Below the pieces are notes generated by a model, which was not told the DNA's origin, made no database searches, and saw nothing but the letters and a program-made list of their open reading frames with translations. Both the position numbers and the translations under genes were made by a program. From Pannonibacter phragmitetus DSM 14782 (GTDB lineage: Bacteria > Pseudomonadota > Alphaproteobacteria > Rhizobiales > Stappiaceae), in assembly GCF_000382365.1 (NCBI RefSeq), contig NZ_KB908215.1, positions 434,001-498,000 of the forward strand: 64,000 nucleotides of DNA, read 5' to 3'. Shown here piece after piece: positions 46,559 to 56,541 of the stretch (positions within the stretch are counted from its first letter, which is position 1; the number at the start of each line of letters is the position of its first letter).

Positions 46559-47941
46559 TCAAAACCGGCGCATGACAGACAGCATGCCCGATGCATTGGT
46601 GTAATCATTCAGGTCATAATTGGATTGCTGGCGGCGCAACTCGCCCGTCAGCCCGAGCGCCATCTTGCCTTCGCCAAGGGGCATCAACAGCGACGTGCGC
46701 AACCAGCCCTCGTTGTCCCGCTGAGCCTTGTTACGATTGATCAGCACGTCCGGCTCGCTGTAGCCACGGTGCAGATAGCCGCCCTCCACATCGATGGACC
46801 AGGGCACGGCCGAGAGGCTGAAAGGCGACGCAAAGCGGTAGGTGCCGCCAACGGAAACGCCGCCGGCCGTATTGGATTTGTAAGCCTTGTTCGCGGTCAC
46901 CACATCGCCAAGCAGCGTCACCCGGGCGGTGAAGGTTTCCGTCAGGCGGTATTGATATCCGGAGGCAATCCGCACCGCATAGCCCGCCCGGTCGGAGAGG
47001 TTGGGCTGCTTCACCGTGTCGTTGAACCAGTTCTGGCGCACCTCGATCCGGGACTGGAGGCCGGCCCGCTCACTCAGGTTGACGGCAAGCCGGGTGCCAG
47101 CCCCGAAGCCGCCGCTGTAATTCGCCCCATCCAGACGGATGCCATTGGCGATGCCATAGATCCCGAGCCTTGCATCATCGATGCCGAAGCGGGCAAGGTT
47201 AAACGACGGCCCGAAGGTGATCTCCGCCATCTCCGTATCAAGACGGCTGATATCGCCGTACCGCGCCCCGTAGAAAATCAGGTCAGCCTCAAGCCGGTCC
47301 CCCTGATTGGCAAGATCGTAGGAGAACCGCACGTTTGCGGAGAGGAACGCATTGATATCCTCCTTGCCCGTTCCCGCGTCATCGAGTGTGAAGGCGGTTC
47401 CGTTCAGGTTGATGATGCGGTTCTCAGGGGCCGCATTTGCATTGCTCTGCGCGCGCACGCCGGCCGTAAGCAGACCGCTGACCTTGGCCGGTGCTTCCTG
47501 CTCCTCAATGGCGGCGAGGAAGTAATTCACCCGCTGCGTCACTTCAGGCGGCACATTGGGGCCGGAGATCGCGCTTTCGAAATAGTTGCGCGCCATATCC
47601 TTCGCGCCGAGGCGCATGTAGAGCACGCCCAGCTCCAGCTGCACGCGCGGCAGGCCCGGCGCATAGACAAGCATGCGCTCCAGCGTGCCGATGGCTGCTT
47701 CGTGGTCGCCGGCCTGCGCCGAGACCATGGCGTATTCAAAGGCGATGTCCAGATTCTGCGGCTCTGCCAGCGTTGCCTGCAGAAGCTGCTGCTGCCGCGC
47801 GGCGAGATTGGCCGGCGGAACCTGCTGCGCCTGCGCTGCGCCATCGAAACAGGCCGCGCTGGACACAAGGCCGAGCGCAAGAAGGCCGGCAAACCGGCGC
47901 GCCCTGCCCTTGCATGCAGCCGTGCGGCCTGCCCGCATCAT
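46559..47941 (-). CDS. Slam-like outer-membrane TPR/beta-barrel protein (type XI secretion)
   Basis: A 460-residue outer-membrane protein. A signal peptide (cleaved near AQA-Q) is followed by TPR-type helices at about residues 30-110 (NLDIAFEYAMVSAQAGDHEAA; LGVLYMRLGAKDMARNYFESA; each just a window of a longer helix pair). A predicted transmembrane beta-barrel then runs to the C-terminal aromatic residue (SVMRRF). This order matches Slam/DUF560 proteins, which move surface lipoproteins or hemophores across the outer membrane. It lies 11 bp upstream of the FecR/TbpB-like gene, the expected cargo. The frame opens at 47980; I prefer the ATG at 47941, with a shorter signal n-region. Confidence 0.72.
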   Translation of the reverse strand: MMRAGRTAACKGRARRFAGLLALGLVSSAACFDGAAQAQQVPPANLAARQQQLLQATLAEPQNLDIAFEYAMVSAQAGDHEAAIGTLERMLVYAPGLPRVQLELGVLYMRLGAKDMARNYFESAISGPNVPPEVTQRVNYFLAAIEEQEAPAKVSGLLTAGVRAQSNANAAPENRIINLNGTAFTLDDAGTGKEDINAFLSANVRFSYDLANQGDRLEADLIFYGARYGDISRLDTEMAEITFGPSFNLARFGIDDARLGIYGIANGIRLDGANYSGGFGAGTRLAVNLSERAGLQSRIEVRQNWFNDTVKQPNLSDRAGYAVRIASGYQYRLTETFTARVTLLGDVVTANKAYKSNTAGGVSVGGTYRFASPFSLSAVPWSIDVEGGYLHRGYSEPDVLINRNKAQRDNEGWLRTSLLMPLGEGKMALGLTGELRRQQSNYDLNDYTNASGMLSVMRRF

Positions 47942-48130
47942 CTGTGAAATTGCCCCTGTACTTGTCACGTTCCCCGGCATCCCACGCTTTACCAGATTTT
48001 AAGATTGCCCCATGCCTGAACAGATACATGAGAGTCCCGCCGGAGCAAACCTGCATTCCTGCACAGAGAACTTATCTCGCCGTGCGTTGATCTATGGCTA
48101 CACCTGGCTTCGCAAAAGACAAGCCCCTGA

Positions 48131-48173
48131 CGCAAAAAGAGAAATGGCGCGGAAACCGGGTTCCCGCGCCATT
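48131..48173 (-). terminator. Terminator of the 5'-nucleotidase gene
   Basis: AATGGCGCGG (48143-48152) pairs with CCGCGCCATT (48164-48173). On the minus strand the stem is followed by TCTCTTTTTG (48142-48133). It lies about 120 bp past the nucleotidase stop and separates that gene from the Slam operon. The rest of the 47942-48292 gap should hold the Slam promoter; none is obvious. Confidence 0.85.
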
Positions 48174-48292
48174 CCGGAGCCTGTGGCTTTTTCAGGGTGC
48201 ATCGCCAGATGCCGGTCCTGTGCCAGCCTTGCGGTCATGCAGGTCAGGAACAGCGGCCAGGACCTGACGGCCCTGACCGGAAGCTCCGGCCT

Positions 48293-49906
48293 TTACTGCA
48301 CTTCCGTGATGCGGCCATCCGTGAACGGGGTGTAGGCACCGCCGTTCTTGGCAATATAACCGGCCAGAACTTCTTCAAGCCCCGGACCAAAGTCATAGGC
48401 ATTCATGCCGCCCTTGGCGAAGACGGCGTAACCATCACCGCCGCCACGCATGTAGTTGTTGGTGGCAAGGCCATAGACCTTGTCGGGATCGATCGGAACC
48501 CAGCCGTCACCGTTCTTCACCTCAACCTTGAGGATACGCTCGCCTGCCGGCTTGGACTTGGTCCACTCGTAGCGAAGACCGGCGACCTGAGGGAAGCGGC
48601 CACCGCCTTCCTCGACCTTGGACACGCCATTCTCAAGCGCTGCCACAACATCGGAGCCCTTCAGCTGGAACGTGGCAAGGGTGTTCTGGAACGGCAGCAC
48701 CGTCAGAACTTCGCCCATGGTGATCTCGCCCGAATCGATGGAGGCACGCAGGCCGCCGCCGTTCTGGATGACGATTTCGACGCCCTGCTCCTTCACGCGG
48801 TCAAGCATGGCTTCGGCCACCAGATTGCCCATCTGGCATTCGGAGACACGGCAGGTCTCGCGCGATCCGTCGATGGCAGCAGTGGAGGAACCGATCACCT
48901 TGGCCTTCAGCTCTTCCAGCGGCTTGGCAAGCTCGGCCACACGGGCGACGACGGTCTCGTCGGGCTTGACGGAAGCGTCCAGCAGGATGGGGTCCCCCTT
49001 TGCCGACACCAGATCACCGTTGTCGTTGAAGGTCAGCTCGATCTCGCCCAGATACTTGCTGTAAGCGTAAGCGGTGACGACCGGAACGTCCTTGCCATCC
49101 GGGTTGGCAACGATCGTGGGATATGGGCCTGCTGCCTTGTCGTCGCTGTTGGACAGCAGCGTGTGCGAGTGGCCGCCAACGATGGCATCAATGCCTGAAA
49201 CGGAACCGGCGATTTCCTTGTCACGCACATAGCCGACATGGGTAAGCGCGATGATCTTGTTGACGCCCTGTGCTTCAAGCTCTTCGACGGCGCCCTTGAG
49301 GTAATCTTCGGCCTTGGCGAAGATCACACCCTTGCCCGGCGAAGAGGTTTCAACCGTGTCTTCGGCGAGAACAGAGACGATGCCGATCTTCTGTCCACCC
49401 ACTTCCATGACCACGGAACCCGGGACCTTGTCCTTCAGCAGCGGTTCGTTGGAAACATCGGTGTTGCCGGAAATGACCGGGAACTTGACCTCCGTGAGGA
49501 AGTCAGCGAGGCCCTGCGGGCCATCATCGAACTCATGGTTGCCGACGGCCATAACGTCATAGCCGATCATGTTCATGAACTCGGCAGCCGCCTTGCCCTT
49601 GTAGGTGGTGTAGAACAGGGAGCCCTGGAACTGATCGCCTGCGTCCAGCAGAATCACGTTCTTGCCGGCATCCGTCAGAGCCTTGCGGCGCTCCTCGACC
49701 TTGGTCTTGATGCGCGCCACGCCGCCAAAGCACGCGCCCTTGGCATCGTCCTCGGCGCTGCAGCCGGAATCGGACTTGTTGATCTGCTCGATGCGGCTAT
49801 GCAGGTCGTTGGTGTGAAGGATGGTCACCGAATAATCGGCCAGCGCCACACCGCCCATTGCCGCAATGGCAAAAAGGGCGGTTGCGCCAAGAAGCATCTT
49901 TTTCAT
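48293..49906 (-). CDS. Periplasmic 5'-nucleotidase / metallophosphatase (UshA-like)
   Basis: A 537-residue exported enzyme with an N-terminal signal peptide (MKKMLLGATALFAIAAMGGV) and calcineurin-like motifs: ILHTNDLHSRIEQ, LLDAGDQFQGS, VGNHEFDDGP, ALTHVGYVRD and GGHSHTLL (both metal sites intact). A 5'-nucleotidase C-terminal substrate domain follows (QNGGGLRASIDSGEIT; PFQNTLATFQLKG). It salvages extracellular nucleotides to nucleosides and phosphate. Single gene with its own terminator. Confidence 0.94.
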   Translation of the reverse strand: MKKMLLGATALFAIAAMGGVALADYSVTILHTNDLHSRIEQINKSDSGCSAEDDAKGACFGGVARIKTKVEERRKALTDAGKNVILLDAGDQFQGSLFYTTYKGKAAAEFMNMIGYDVMAVGNHEFDDGPQGLADFLTEVKFPVISGNTDVSNEPLLKDKVPGSVVMEVGGQKIGIVSVLAEDTVETSSPGKGVIFAKAEDYLKGAVEELEAQGVNKIIALTHVGYVRDKEIAGSVSGIDAIVGGHSHTLLSNSDDKAAGPYPTIVANPDGKDVPVVTAYAYSKYLGEIELTFNDNGDLVSAKGDPILLDASVKPDETVVARVAELAKPLEELKAKVIGSSTAAIDGSRETCRVSECQMGNLVAEAMLDRVKEQGVEIVIQNGGGLRASIDSGEITMGEVLTVLPFQNTLATFQLKGSDVVAALENGVSKVEEGGGRFPQVAGLRYEWTKSKPAGERILKVEVKNGDGWVPIDPDKVYGLATNNYMRGGGDGYAVFAKGGMNAYDFGPGLEEVLAGYIAKNGGAYTPFTDGRITEVQ

Positions 49907-50153
49907 GTTCGCCTCGCCTGATGGAAGCCGCCTCGGCCTCCGCTTTTCTACACAGCCGCCCTAGCACAGCTCTGCGACAGTTTTATTCGCAGCAGCGCAC
50001 AAGATGGCAGGCCAGCCCTCCCGCCTCCCGCTGAAATGTGACAGCGATTGTGACAGGCAGGCCTGATTATGACGGCGGAAAATTTTTCAGGGCAAGATGA
50101 TTTTTTCAGCATGCCTGCCCGGAATTTCACGGCACAGGCTAGCACGGCAGGAA

Positions 50154-50366
50154 TCAGCGGTCTTCGCCGCCCTCTGCCTCGTCATCAGCATCATCCGTCT
50201 CGACGGCGGGAATACTGTAGCCCTCAACCATCCAGCGGTGCAGGTCGATCTTGGCGCAGCGGTCGCTGCAGAAGGGGTAGTCGGCCTGGGTGGAGAGTTT
50301 GGAGCAGATGGGGCATGGCCGCATGCGGCGGCCCTGGTCCCCTGCATTGCCGGATGCTGCAGTCAT
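50154..50366 (-). CDS. yacG: YacG-type DNA gyrase inhibitor (zinc protein)
   Basis: A 70-residue protein with the four-cysteine zinc site CPIC ... FCSDRC followed by AKIDLHRWM, and an acidic tail (DDADDEAEGGED). YacG binds GyrB and inhibits gyrase in E. coli. It is the last gene of the housekeeping cluster, 10 bp after maf. Confidence 0.92.
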   Translation of the reverse strand: MTAASGNAGDQGRRMRPCPICSKLSTQADYPFCSDRCAKIDLHRWMVEGYSIPAVETDDADDEAEGGEDR

Positions 50367-50376
50367 TGCGGCCCCC

Positions 50377-51018
50377 TCACGCGGGCAGCTTCAGCGGATC
50401 GCGCCACAGGGCGCGGACATCCAGACCGGCGGAAGCCAGCATGTTGACCGTCTCGTAGAGCGGCAGGCCAACCACATTGGGATAGGAGCCGGTCAGTTTG
50501 ACCACAAAGGTGCCCGCAAGGCCCTGGATGGCATAGCCGCCCGCCTTGCCGCGCCATTCACCGGAAGCCAGATAGTCATCGCCTTCCCGGCGCGACAGCT
50601 TCTTGAAGCGCACACGGGTCTCCACGATCTTCGTCCGCACGGAACCGGACGGGGAGATCACGGCAAGGCCGGTCAGCACCCGGTGGCCACGGCCGGAAAG
50701 CAGGGCAAGACAGGCCTCTGCCTGCTCCACAGTCTCGGCTTTGGGCAGGATGCGGCGGCCTGCACAGACAACCGTATCAGCCGCCAGAATGACGGCTTTC
50801 GACAGCGCAGCATCTTCCGCCAGCAGCTCACGCACGTGGCGGGCCTTGGACTTCGCCAGACGCACCGCCAGGGCACGCGGCGTCTCACCGCGCAGCGGGG
50901 TCTCGTCCAGATCGGCCGGAATGAGATGCTGCGGCTCGATACCGGCCTGCTGCAGCAGAGCCAGACGGCGCGGCGAAGCGGAGGCCAGAACGAGAGGAAC
51001 GGTTGCAGTATCGCTCAT
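50377..51018 (-). CDS. maf: Maf-family nucleotide pyrophosphatase
   Basis: A 213-residue Maf/YceF-type protein with the hallmark SASPRR near the N-terminus, the LAADTVV segment and [12 protein letters not shown] with the conserved Lys. Maf enzymes remove pyrophosphate from non-canonical or pyrimidine nucleotides and were first linked to septum formation. It lies 29 bp downstream of infA. Confidence 0.93.
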   Translation of the reverse strand: MSDTATVPLVLASASPRRLALLQQAGIEPQHLIPADLDETPLRGETPRALAVRLAKSKARHVRELLAEDAALSKAVILAADTVVCAGRRILPKAETVEQAEACLALLSGRGHRVLTGLAVISPSGSVRTKIVETRVRFKKLSRREGDDYLASGEWRGKAGGYAIQGLAGTFVVKLTGSYPNVVGLPLYETVNMLASAGLDVRALWRDPLKLPA

Positions 51019-51047
51019 GGATGTCTCGCTCCCGGCCGGACTGCGGC

Positions 51048-51266
51048 TTACTTGAAGCGGTAGGTGATGCGGCCCTTGGTCAGGTCATACGGGGTCATCT
51101 CGACGAGAACCCGGTCGCCTGCCAGAACACGGATGCGGTTCTTGCGCATACGCCCTGCAGTGTGAGCAATGATTTCATGGTCATTTTCAAGACGCACGCG
51201 GAACGTCGCGTTGGGCAGCAGTTCCGTGACGACGCCCGGAAACTCCAGAACTTCTTCCTTAGCCAT
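51048..51266 (-). CDS. infA: Translation initiation factor IF-1
   Basis: A 72-residue OB-fold protein with the nearly invariant IF-1 sequence features [32 protein letters not shown] and [10 protein letters not shown]. It is an essential factor that binds the ribosomal A site during initiation. The full length equals that of the family. The 188 bp upstream probably carry its own promoter. Confidence 0.98.
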   Translation of the reverse strand: MAKEEVLEFPGVVTELLPNATFRVRLENDHEIIAHTAGRMRKNRIRVLAGDRVLVEMTPYDLTKGRITYRFK

Positions 51267-51454
51267 ATGGTATCCCGGTTAAACCGATCCTGAGGTGCGC
51301 GGAACCTATAGGATCAAAGCAAAAAAGTGAACAGGGCAATCTCCGCGCCGGTGATTTTCCATCGGGCGGGCCGTCATGCGGACTTGCCGGTTCAGGCGTG
51401 AGGGCGGAAAAGGGCCGCTTCGCAGCAGTTTCCCAGCTCTTTCGCTTCTCTCTA

Positions 51455-51907
51455 TCACCCGCTGGGTGGCGGCGTCCAGCCCAGCCGCTTCTTGATTTTC
51501 ATCATCAGCTGATCACGCACCCCCCGGTAGGCGTCCAGAATCTGGTCGCGGCTGCCAGAAACGATGGTCGGATCCATGGTTGGCCAGTATTCCACGTCCA
51601 CCGCATCGGCGCGGGTCAGGTCCAGAACCTTGTGATGGGCTTCCGGCGAAAGGGTGATGACAAGGTCGAAGCCGGACTCGTCCAGATCCTCCAGCGTCTT
51701 GGGCTGATGGGTGCTGGCGTCCATGCCGATTTCGGCCATCACCGCGTCCACGAACGGGTCACGCTCGCCCTTGCGCGCACCGGCCGAGCGCACATAGATC
51801 TGCCCCGGAAACAGGCTGCGCGCAATCGTTGCGGCCATGGGAGAGCGCACAGCGTTCATGCTGCAGGCAAACAGGACCGCAGTCGGACGGGAGCCCGGCC
51901 CGGTCAT
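51455..51907 (-). CDS. Low-molecular-weight protein tyrosine phosphatase family
   Basis: A 150-residue LMW-PTP/arsenate-reductase-fold protein. The CX5R phosphate loop is CSMNAVR and the general-acid Asp lies in WPTMDPT. The substrate is unknown, and the resemblance to arsenate reductases is only by fold. It begins five bases after the UPF0262 gene. Confidence 0.85.
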   Translation of the reverse strand: MTGPGSRPTAVLFACSMNAVRSPMAATIARSLFPGQIYVRSAGARKGERDPFVDAVMAEIGMDASTHQPKTLEDLDESGFDLVITLSPEAHHKVLDLTRADAVDVEYWPTMDPTIVSGSRDQILDAYRGVRDQLMMKIKKRLGWTPPPSG

Positions 51908-51912
51908 GGTGC

Positions 51913-52437
51913 TCAGCCTTTCCAGTGCAAGGCGTAGACAAGGGTGAAGAGGCGGCGTGCCGTCGGGTGATCGATCTCCACCTTGCCTTCCAGCCGCTCC
52001 TTCAGGACCATTGCCCCCTCGTTGTGCACGCCGCGCCGGCCCATGTCGATCGCCTCGATCTGGCTGGGCGTCGCATGGCGGATCGCCTGATAGTAGCTTT
52101 CGCAGATCAGGTCATAATCCTTCACCACGCGGCGCAGCGGCGTCAGCGACAGCACATGGGTGGCCACATCCTCGCCGCCTTCGCGGGTGATCTGGAACAC
52201 CAGCTTCTTTTCCACGACAGACAGGCGCAGCACGAAACGTCCGCCCGCCACCCCGGATGGACAGAAGCTGTTTTCCTCGATCAGATCATAGATGGCGACA
52301 GCCCGGTCATGCTCGATGTCGGGCCCCGCACGGGCAATGGACGTCTCATCGAGAATGACATCGATGAGACGTCCTGAAGCATCTTCGCCGGACCCTTCTC
52401 CGGCGCCGGAGGACGCACTGCTTTCCACCAAGGTCAT
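51913..52437 (-). CDS. UPF0262 family protein
   Basis: A 174-residue protein of the UPF0262 family, which is restricted to alphaproteobacteria and always near hisD. The recognisable parts are [43 protein letters not shown] and [13 protein letters not shown]. There is no known function. It is 60 bp downstream of hisD. Confidence 0.88.
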   Translation of the reverse strand: MTLVESSASSGAGEGSGEDASGRLIDVILDETSIARAGPDIEHDRAVAIYDLIEENSFCPSGVAGGRFVLRLSVVEKKLVFQITREGGEDVATHVLSLTPLRRVVKDYDLICESYYQAIRHATPSQIEAIDMGRRGVHNEGAMVLKERLEGKVEIDHPTARRLFTLVYALHWKG

Positions 52438-52497
52438 ACGGCTCGCACCTTCCCCGTCAGAGCCCTCAATATGCGTTCCTCCCCCCCGGCCGCTCCC

Positions 52498-53802
52498 TTA
52501 TTCCGCGCCGAGATTGAGGCGGATGGAAACGGACCTTGCATGTGCGCTGAGGCCTTCCGCCTCGCCCAGGGCAATTGCCGCAGGCCCGAGAGCCCGAAGG
52601 CTCTGCGCATCACACTTAAGGATCGACGTCCGCTTCACAAAGTCAAGCACAGACAGGCCGGACGAGAAACGCGCCGAACGGGCGGTCGGCAGAACATGGT
52701 TGGAACCGCCGACATAATCGCCGATGGCTTCCGGCGTGTGGCGGCCCAGGAACACGGCGCCCGCATTGCGCACACGCGCCAGCAGCGCTTCGGGATCTTC
52801 CACCGCCAGCTCCAGATGCTCCGGCGCCAGCCGGTTGATCAGCGGAATGGCTTCCTCCAGATCCTTCACCATGATGACGGCACCGAAATCGCGCCAGCTG
52901 GCCGAGGCCACCTCCGCACGCGGCAGCGTCTTCAGCTGGCGCTCCACCGCCGCTTCCACGGCTGCGGCCAGTGCCGCATCATCGGTGATCAGGATCGACT
53001 GGGCCACCGGATCATGCTCGGCCTGCGCCAGCAGGTCTGCTGCCAGCCAGTCCGGATTGTTGTCCGCATCGGCCACCACCAGCACTTCGGAAGGCCCGGC
53101 GATCATGTCGATGCCCACCGTGCCGAAGACCCGGCGCTTGGCAGCGGCCACAAAGGCGTTGCCGGGTCCGACGATCTTGCTCACCGGCGCAATGCTTTCC
53201 GTGCCATAGGCAAGCGCCGCCACAGCCTGCGCACCGCCAATACGGTAGATTTCCGTGATCCCGGCTACCTTGGCTGCCGCCAGCACCAGCGGGTTCAGCA
53301 CCCCGTCCGGCGCGGGCACCACCATGGCAATGCGCTCCACCCCGGCGACGAGCGCGGGCACGGCATTCATGAGAACGGAGCTGGGATAGCTGGCAAGGCC
53401 ACCGGGCACATAAAGGCCAACAGCCTCCACCGCCGTCCAGCGCGAGCCAAGCTCGACGCCGAGCGCATCCGTATAGCGGTCATCCTTCGGCATCTGGCGG
53501 GCGTGGTGCGAGTGGATGCGGTCCCGCGCCAGTTTCAGCGCATCAAGCGTCGCCGGATCAGCGAAAGCGGCCGCAGCCTCGATCTCTTCGGCGGTGACCC
53601 GAAGTTCGGCGATGGAACCAACACTCACGCGGTCGAAGCGGTTGGTATAGTCCACCACGGCTGCATCGCCGCGTGTGCGCACATCGTCCAGAATGGTGCG
53701 GACGACCTGATCGACATCCTCGGACACCTCGCGCTTGCCGGACAGCAGGTCCTTGAAGCGGGTCTCGAAATCTGCATCTGCGGTGGAAAGCCGGATTGCC
53801 AC
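52498..53802 (-). CDS. hisD: Histidinol dehydrogenase
   Basis: A 434-residue zinc enzyme catalysing the last two steps of histidine synthesis, L-histidinol to L-histidine. Key parts are VPGGLASYPSSVLMNAVPA, GPGNAFVAAAKR, the family signature IDMIAGPSEVLVVADADN and QAEHDP (catalytic Gln/His), plus the C-terminal GGSNHVLPT. The remaining his genes are not in the window. It starts at the only good ATG. Confidence 0.97.
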   Translation of the reverse strand: MAIRLSTADADFETRFKDLLSGKREVSEDVDQVVRTILDDVRTRGDAAVVDYTNRFDRVSVGSIAELRVTAEEIEAAAAFADPATLDALKLARDRIHSHHARQMPKDDRYTDALGVELGSRWTAVEAVGLYVPGGLASYPSSVLMNAVPALVAGVERIAMVVPAPDGVLNPLVLAAAKVAGITEIYRIGGAQAVAALAYGTESIAPVSKIVGPGNAFVAAAKRRVFGTVGIDMIAGPSEVLVVADADNNPDWLAADLLAQAEHDPVAQSILITDDAALAAAVEAAVERQLKTLPRAEVASASWRDFGAVIMVKDLEEAIPLINRLAPEHLELAVEDPEALLARVRNAGAVFLGRHTPEAIGDYVGGSNHVLPTARSARFSSGLSVLDFVKRTSILKCDAQSLRALGPAAIALGEAEGLSAHARSVSIRLNLGAE

Positions 53803-53900
53803 GTCTGTCTCCTTGCAAGGCCTTTTCGCGGCGCCGGCTCACCTTGCAAGGTTCCGCGCCGCTTATCGCTGGCAAATCTGTGACTGCCAGCCGGAAAATC

Positions 53901-54341
53901 TCAGTCGAGTTGATGGTGCGGTTTATTGGGCGTGGCCCAGGCAGCGCCAAGATCGGTCAGCTGCGCCTCGATGCATTCCACATCCAGTGCCAGCGTGCCG
54001 CCGCCGGCAAATTCCAGCCGCACCGTGCCGGAAGGGGCTTCCGCGCCCTGCTCGAAGCGGATGGCCAGCAGCGACAGGATGGCGCCCTTTGCCTCCTGCC
54101 GGATATGGGCGGCGCGCATTGCCGTCACCCGGGCAAAAGCCAGCGCCGAACGGCGCCTTTCATGGGTGCGCGAGCGCTGGTCTTCCGCCTTGTCCCAGAC
54201 GAAGCGGTTCATGGCCACAACCACCTTGCGCTCCTTCGGCAGGTAGCGGATGTCGCCAACGCTCAGCACCGCGTCCTGCACATGGGCGGAAACCACGGCC
54301 AGATCTTCCTCATCGAGGGCGGCAAGTTTCAGCAGGTCCAT
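53901..54341 (-). CDS. DUF2948 family protein
   Basis: A 146-residue protein of the DUF2948 family, known from alphaproteobacterial murA-hisD clusters. Visible features are the N-terminal LLKLAALDEEDLAVVSAHVQDA (split as LLKLAALDEED and LAVVSAHVQDA) and MNRFVWDK. Function unknown. It lies between murA and hisD on the same strand. Confidence 0.85.
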   Translation of the reverse strand: MDLLKLAALDEEDLAVVSAHVQDAVLSVGDIRYLPKERKVVVAMNRFVWDKAEDQRSRTHERRRSALAFARVTAMRAAHIRQEAKGAILSLLAIRFEQGAEAPSGTVRLEFAGGGTLALDVECIEAQLTDLGAAWATPNKPHHQLD

Positions 54342-54471
54342 GGGCGGCTCTGTCTCCGGAAGCTTGTGGCACAGGGCGGGAGAACTCCCGCCATTCCAAT
54401 CCGTTGCCTAGCGCGTCCGTGACCGTTTGACAATGCGGCAGGCCGTGCACCACGCCTGCCGCACGCAGCAA

Positions 54472-55761
54472 TTACGCCGAGATACGCTCGATCATGGCGC
54501 CGCAGCGGCCAAGCTTTTCTTCCAGCCGCTCGAAGCCACGGTCAAGGTGATAGACGCGGCTCACGTTCGTCTCGCCTTCGGCCACCAGACCGGCAATCAC
54601 CAGCGACACGGAAGCGCGCAGGTCCGTTGCCATCACCGGGGCGCCGCGCAGGCTGTCCACGCCGTCCACGATGGCCGTCTTGCCGTCGATACGGATGCGG
54701 GCACCAAGGCGGGCCAACTCCTGCACATGCATGAAGCGGTTCTCGAAGATGGTCTCAGTGATGCGGCTCTGGCCGCCAGCCCGTGTCATCAGCGCCATGA
54801 ACTGGGCCTGAAGATCGGTCGGGAAGCCGGGGAACGGCTCGGTGGTGATGTCGACCGGCGCAATGCCGTTGCCATTGCGGTAGATGCGCAGGCCGTCTTC
54901 CACCTGCGTAATGTCAGCCCCGGTCTGGCGCAGCACGTTCAGCGCCTCGTCCAGAAGATCGGCCCTTGCACCCTGCAGCACGACATCGCCGCCGGTCATC
55001 GCCACGGCCATGGCATAGGTGCCGGTCTCGATGCGGTCGGCGATCACCGCATGGCGGTGGCCCTTGAGGCGCGGCACGCCCTCGATGCGGATGGTGGAAG
55101 TGCCCGCGCCTTCAATCTTCGCGCCCATGCCCTTCAGGCAATTGGCAAGGTCTTCGACTTCCGGCTCGCGGGCGGCGTTTTCCAGAATGGTCTCGCCCTT
55201 GGCCAGCGTCGCCGCCATCATCAGCGTGTGGGTGGCACCCACGGATACGCGCGGGAAGGTGATATGCGCGCCGGCCAGCCCCTTGCGTGCATTGACCACC
55301 ACATAGCCCGCTTCGATCTCGATCTCCGCGCCCAGCTGCTTCAGGCCATCGATGAAGAAGTCAACCGGCCGGGTGCCGATGGCACAGCCGCCCGGCAGCG
55401 ACACGCGGGCCACGCCCATGCGCGCCACCAGCGGGCCGATGACCCAGAAGCTGGCGCGCATCTTCGACACCAGCTCGTAGGGCGCGGTCGTATCCACAAT
55501 GGCGCGCGCCGTCAGATGCAGCGTCTGGCCGCGCAACTCGTCCACGCCGGTGCGCTTGCCATCGACCGAATAGTCGACGCCATGGTTCGACAGGATATGC
55601 GTCAGCTGCGCCACATCGCGCAGGCGCGGCACATTTTCCAGCGTCAGCGTCTCGTCTGTCAGGAGCGAGGCGATCATCAGCGGCAGGGCCGCATTCTTGG
55701 CGCCGGAAATCGGGATGACGCCATTGAGCTGCGCGCCGCCGATGATCTTGATGCTGTCCAT
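54472..55761 (-). CDS. murA: UDP-N-acetylglucosamine 1-carboxyvinyltransferase
   Basis: A 429-residue MurA, the first committed enzyme of peptidoglycan synthesis. The start [20 protein letters not shown], split by function as the fold's first strand and the loop GAKNAALPL, is diagnostic. The catalytic cysteine that is alkylated by fosfomycin lies in [13 protein letters not shown]. The frame extends to 55920, but the ATG at 55761 matches the family. It is the first gene of the housekeeping cluster. Confidence 0.97.
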   Translation of the reverse strand: MDSIKIIGGAQLNGVIPISGAKNAALPLMIASLLTDETLTLENVPRLRDVAQLTHILSNHGVDYSVDGKRTGVDELRGQTLHLTARAIVDTTAPYELVSKMRASFWVIGPLVARMGVARVSLPGGCAIGTRPVDFFIDGLKQLGAEIEIEAGYVVVNARKGLAGAHITFPRVSVGATHTLMMAATLAKGETILENAAREPEVEDLANCLKGMGAKIEGAGTSTIRIEGVPRLKGHRHAVIADRIETGTYAMAVAMTGGDVVLQGARADLLDEALNVLRQTGADITQVEDGLRIYRNGNGIAPVDITTEPFPGFPTDLQAQFMALMTRAGGQSRITETIFENRFMHVQELARLGARIRIDGKTAIVDGVDSLRGAPVMATDLRASVSLVIAGLVAEGETNVSRVYHLDRGFERLEEKLGRCGAMIERISA

Positions 55762-55945
55762 GGAATCACCTGATTGGGCAGGTTTCAGGCCTGCCGGCAA
55801 ATAGAAAACTGGCCCGGCTCTACACCGGGATAAAGGCTGAGGCAAGGCAGCGCAGTACGCTGCCCTGCCTGCATTACCTCTGCCTTGCTGCAGCATGCGG
55901 GGCCCGCAGCTTCCCGCCACTCCCGCACACCCTCATCTTATGCCG

Positions 55946-56149
55946 TCACGCCTGCGGCACCGCATCCGCATCCCCGCCCGGCCCGGCGGGCGCAGCAGCA
56001 CCGTCGTCTGCCTCAAGCGGCCCTGCCGCCGTCTCGCGGCGCTGACGGTCGGCCGCCTTGCGCCGCTTCAGATTCTGCCGCAGCGCCTCGGCAAGGCGCG
56101 CCTCGCGGGAGCCGGGCTTAGGCCCGTCCGGCTTGTTCTGCCTGGTCAT
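55946..56149 (-). CDS. Small basic protein, conserved-hypothetical type
   Basis: A 67-residue protein starting MTRQNKPDGPKPGSREARL, followed by AEALRQNLKRRKAADRQRR, a strongly basic helix, and an Ala/Gly/Asp-rich tail. Similar short basic proteins occur in Hyphomicrobiales; function unknown. CAGGG stands six bases before this ATG, which favours it over the ATG at 56155 and over the frame opening at 56263. Confidence 0.55.
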   Translation of the reverse strand: MTRQNKPDGPKPGSREARLAEALRQNLKRRKAADRQRRETAAGPLEADDGAAAPAGPGGDADAVPQA

Positions 56150-56387
56150 CGCCATCCCTGCTGTTTCGAATTTTCCAAGGAATAGCTTATGCTTTCCGCC
56201 ACCGGAAGGCATCCCCCTTCCCTTCCCGGCAAACTGTCCACAGGCACGCAGAAAAATCAGCACGATAAGCGCTTGCCATGTCCAGCCTTCTATGGCACAA
56301 GCCGACCCGTTCGCGGCGCCACAGCGCGCCGGTCACGAACGGCCTTCCGGCTCACCGGACAAAAGGCCATCGGGTCCGCCCGGAGAT

Positions 56388-56462
<75 letters not shown>

Positions 56463-56541
56463 TCATTTCCTATTGTCTTCCAAATAGTTGAGTGTTAGCA
56501 AGCCGTTGAAGTGACCCGACCCATGCACAAGGGTCGCACAC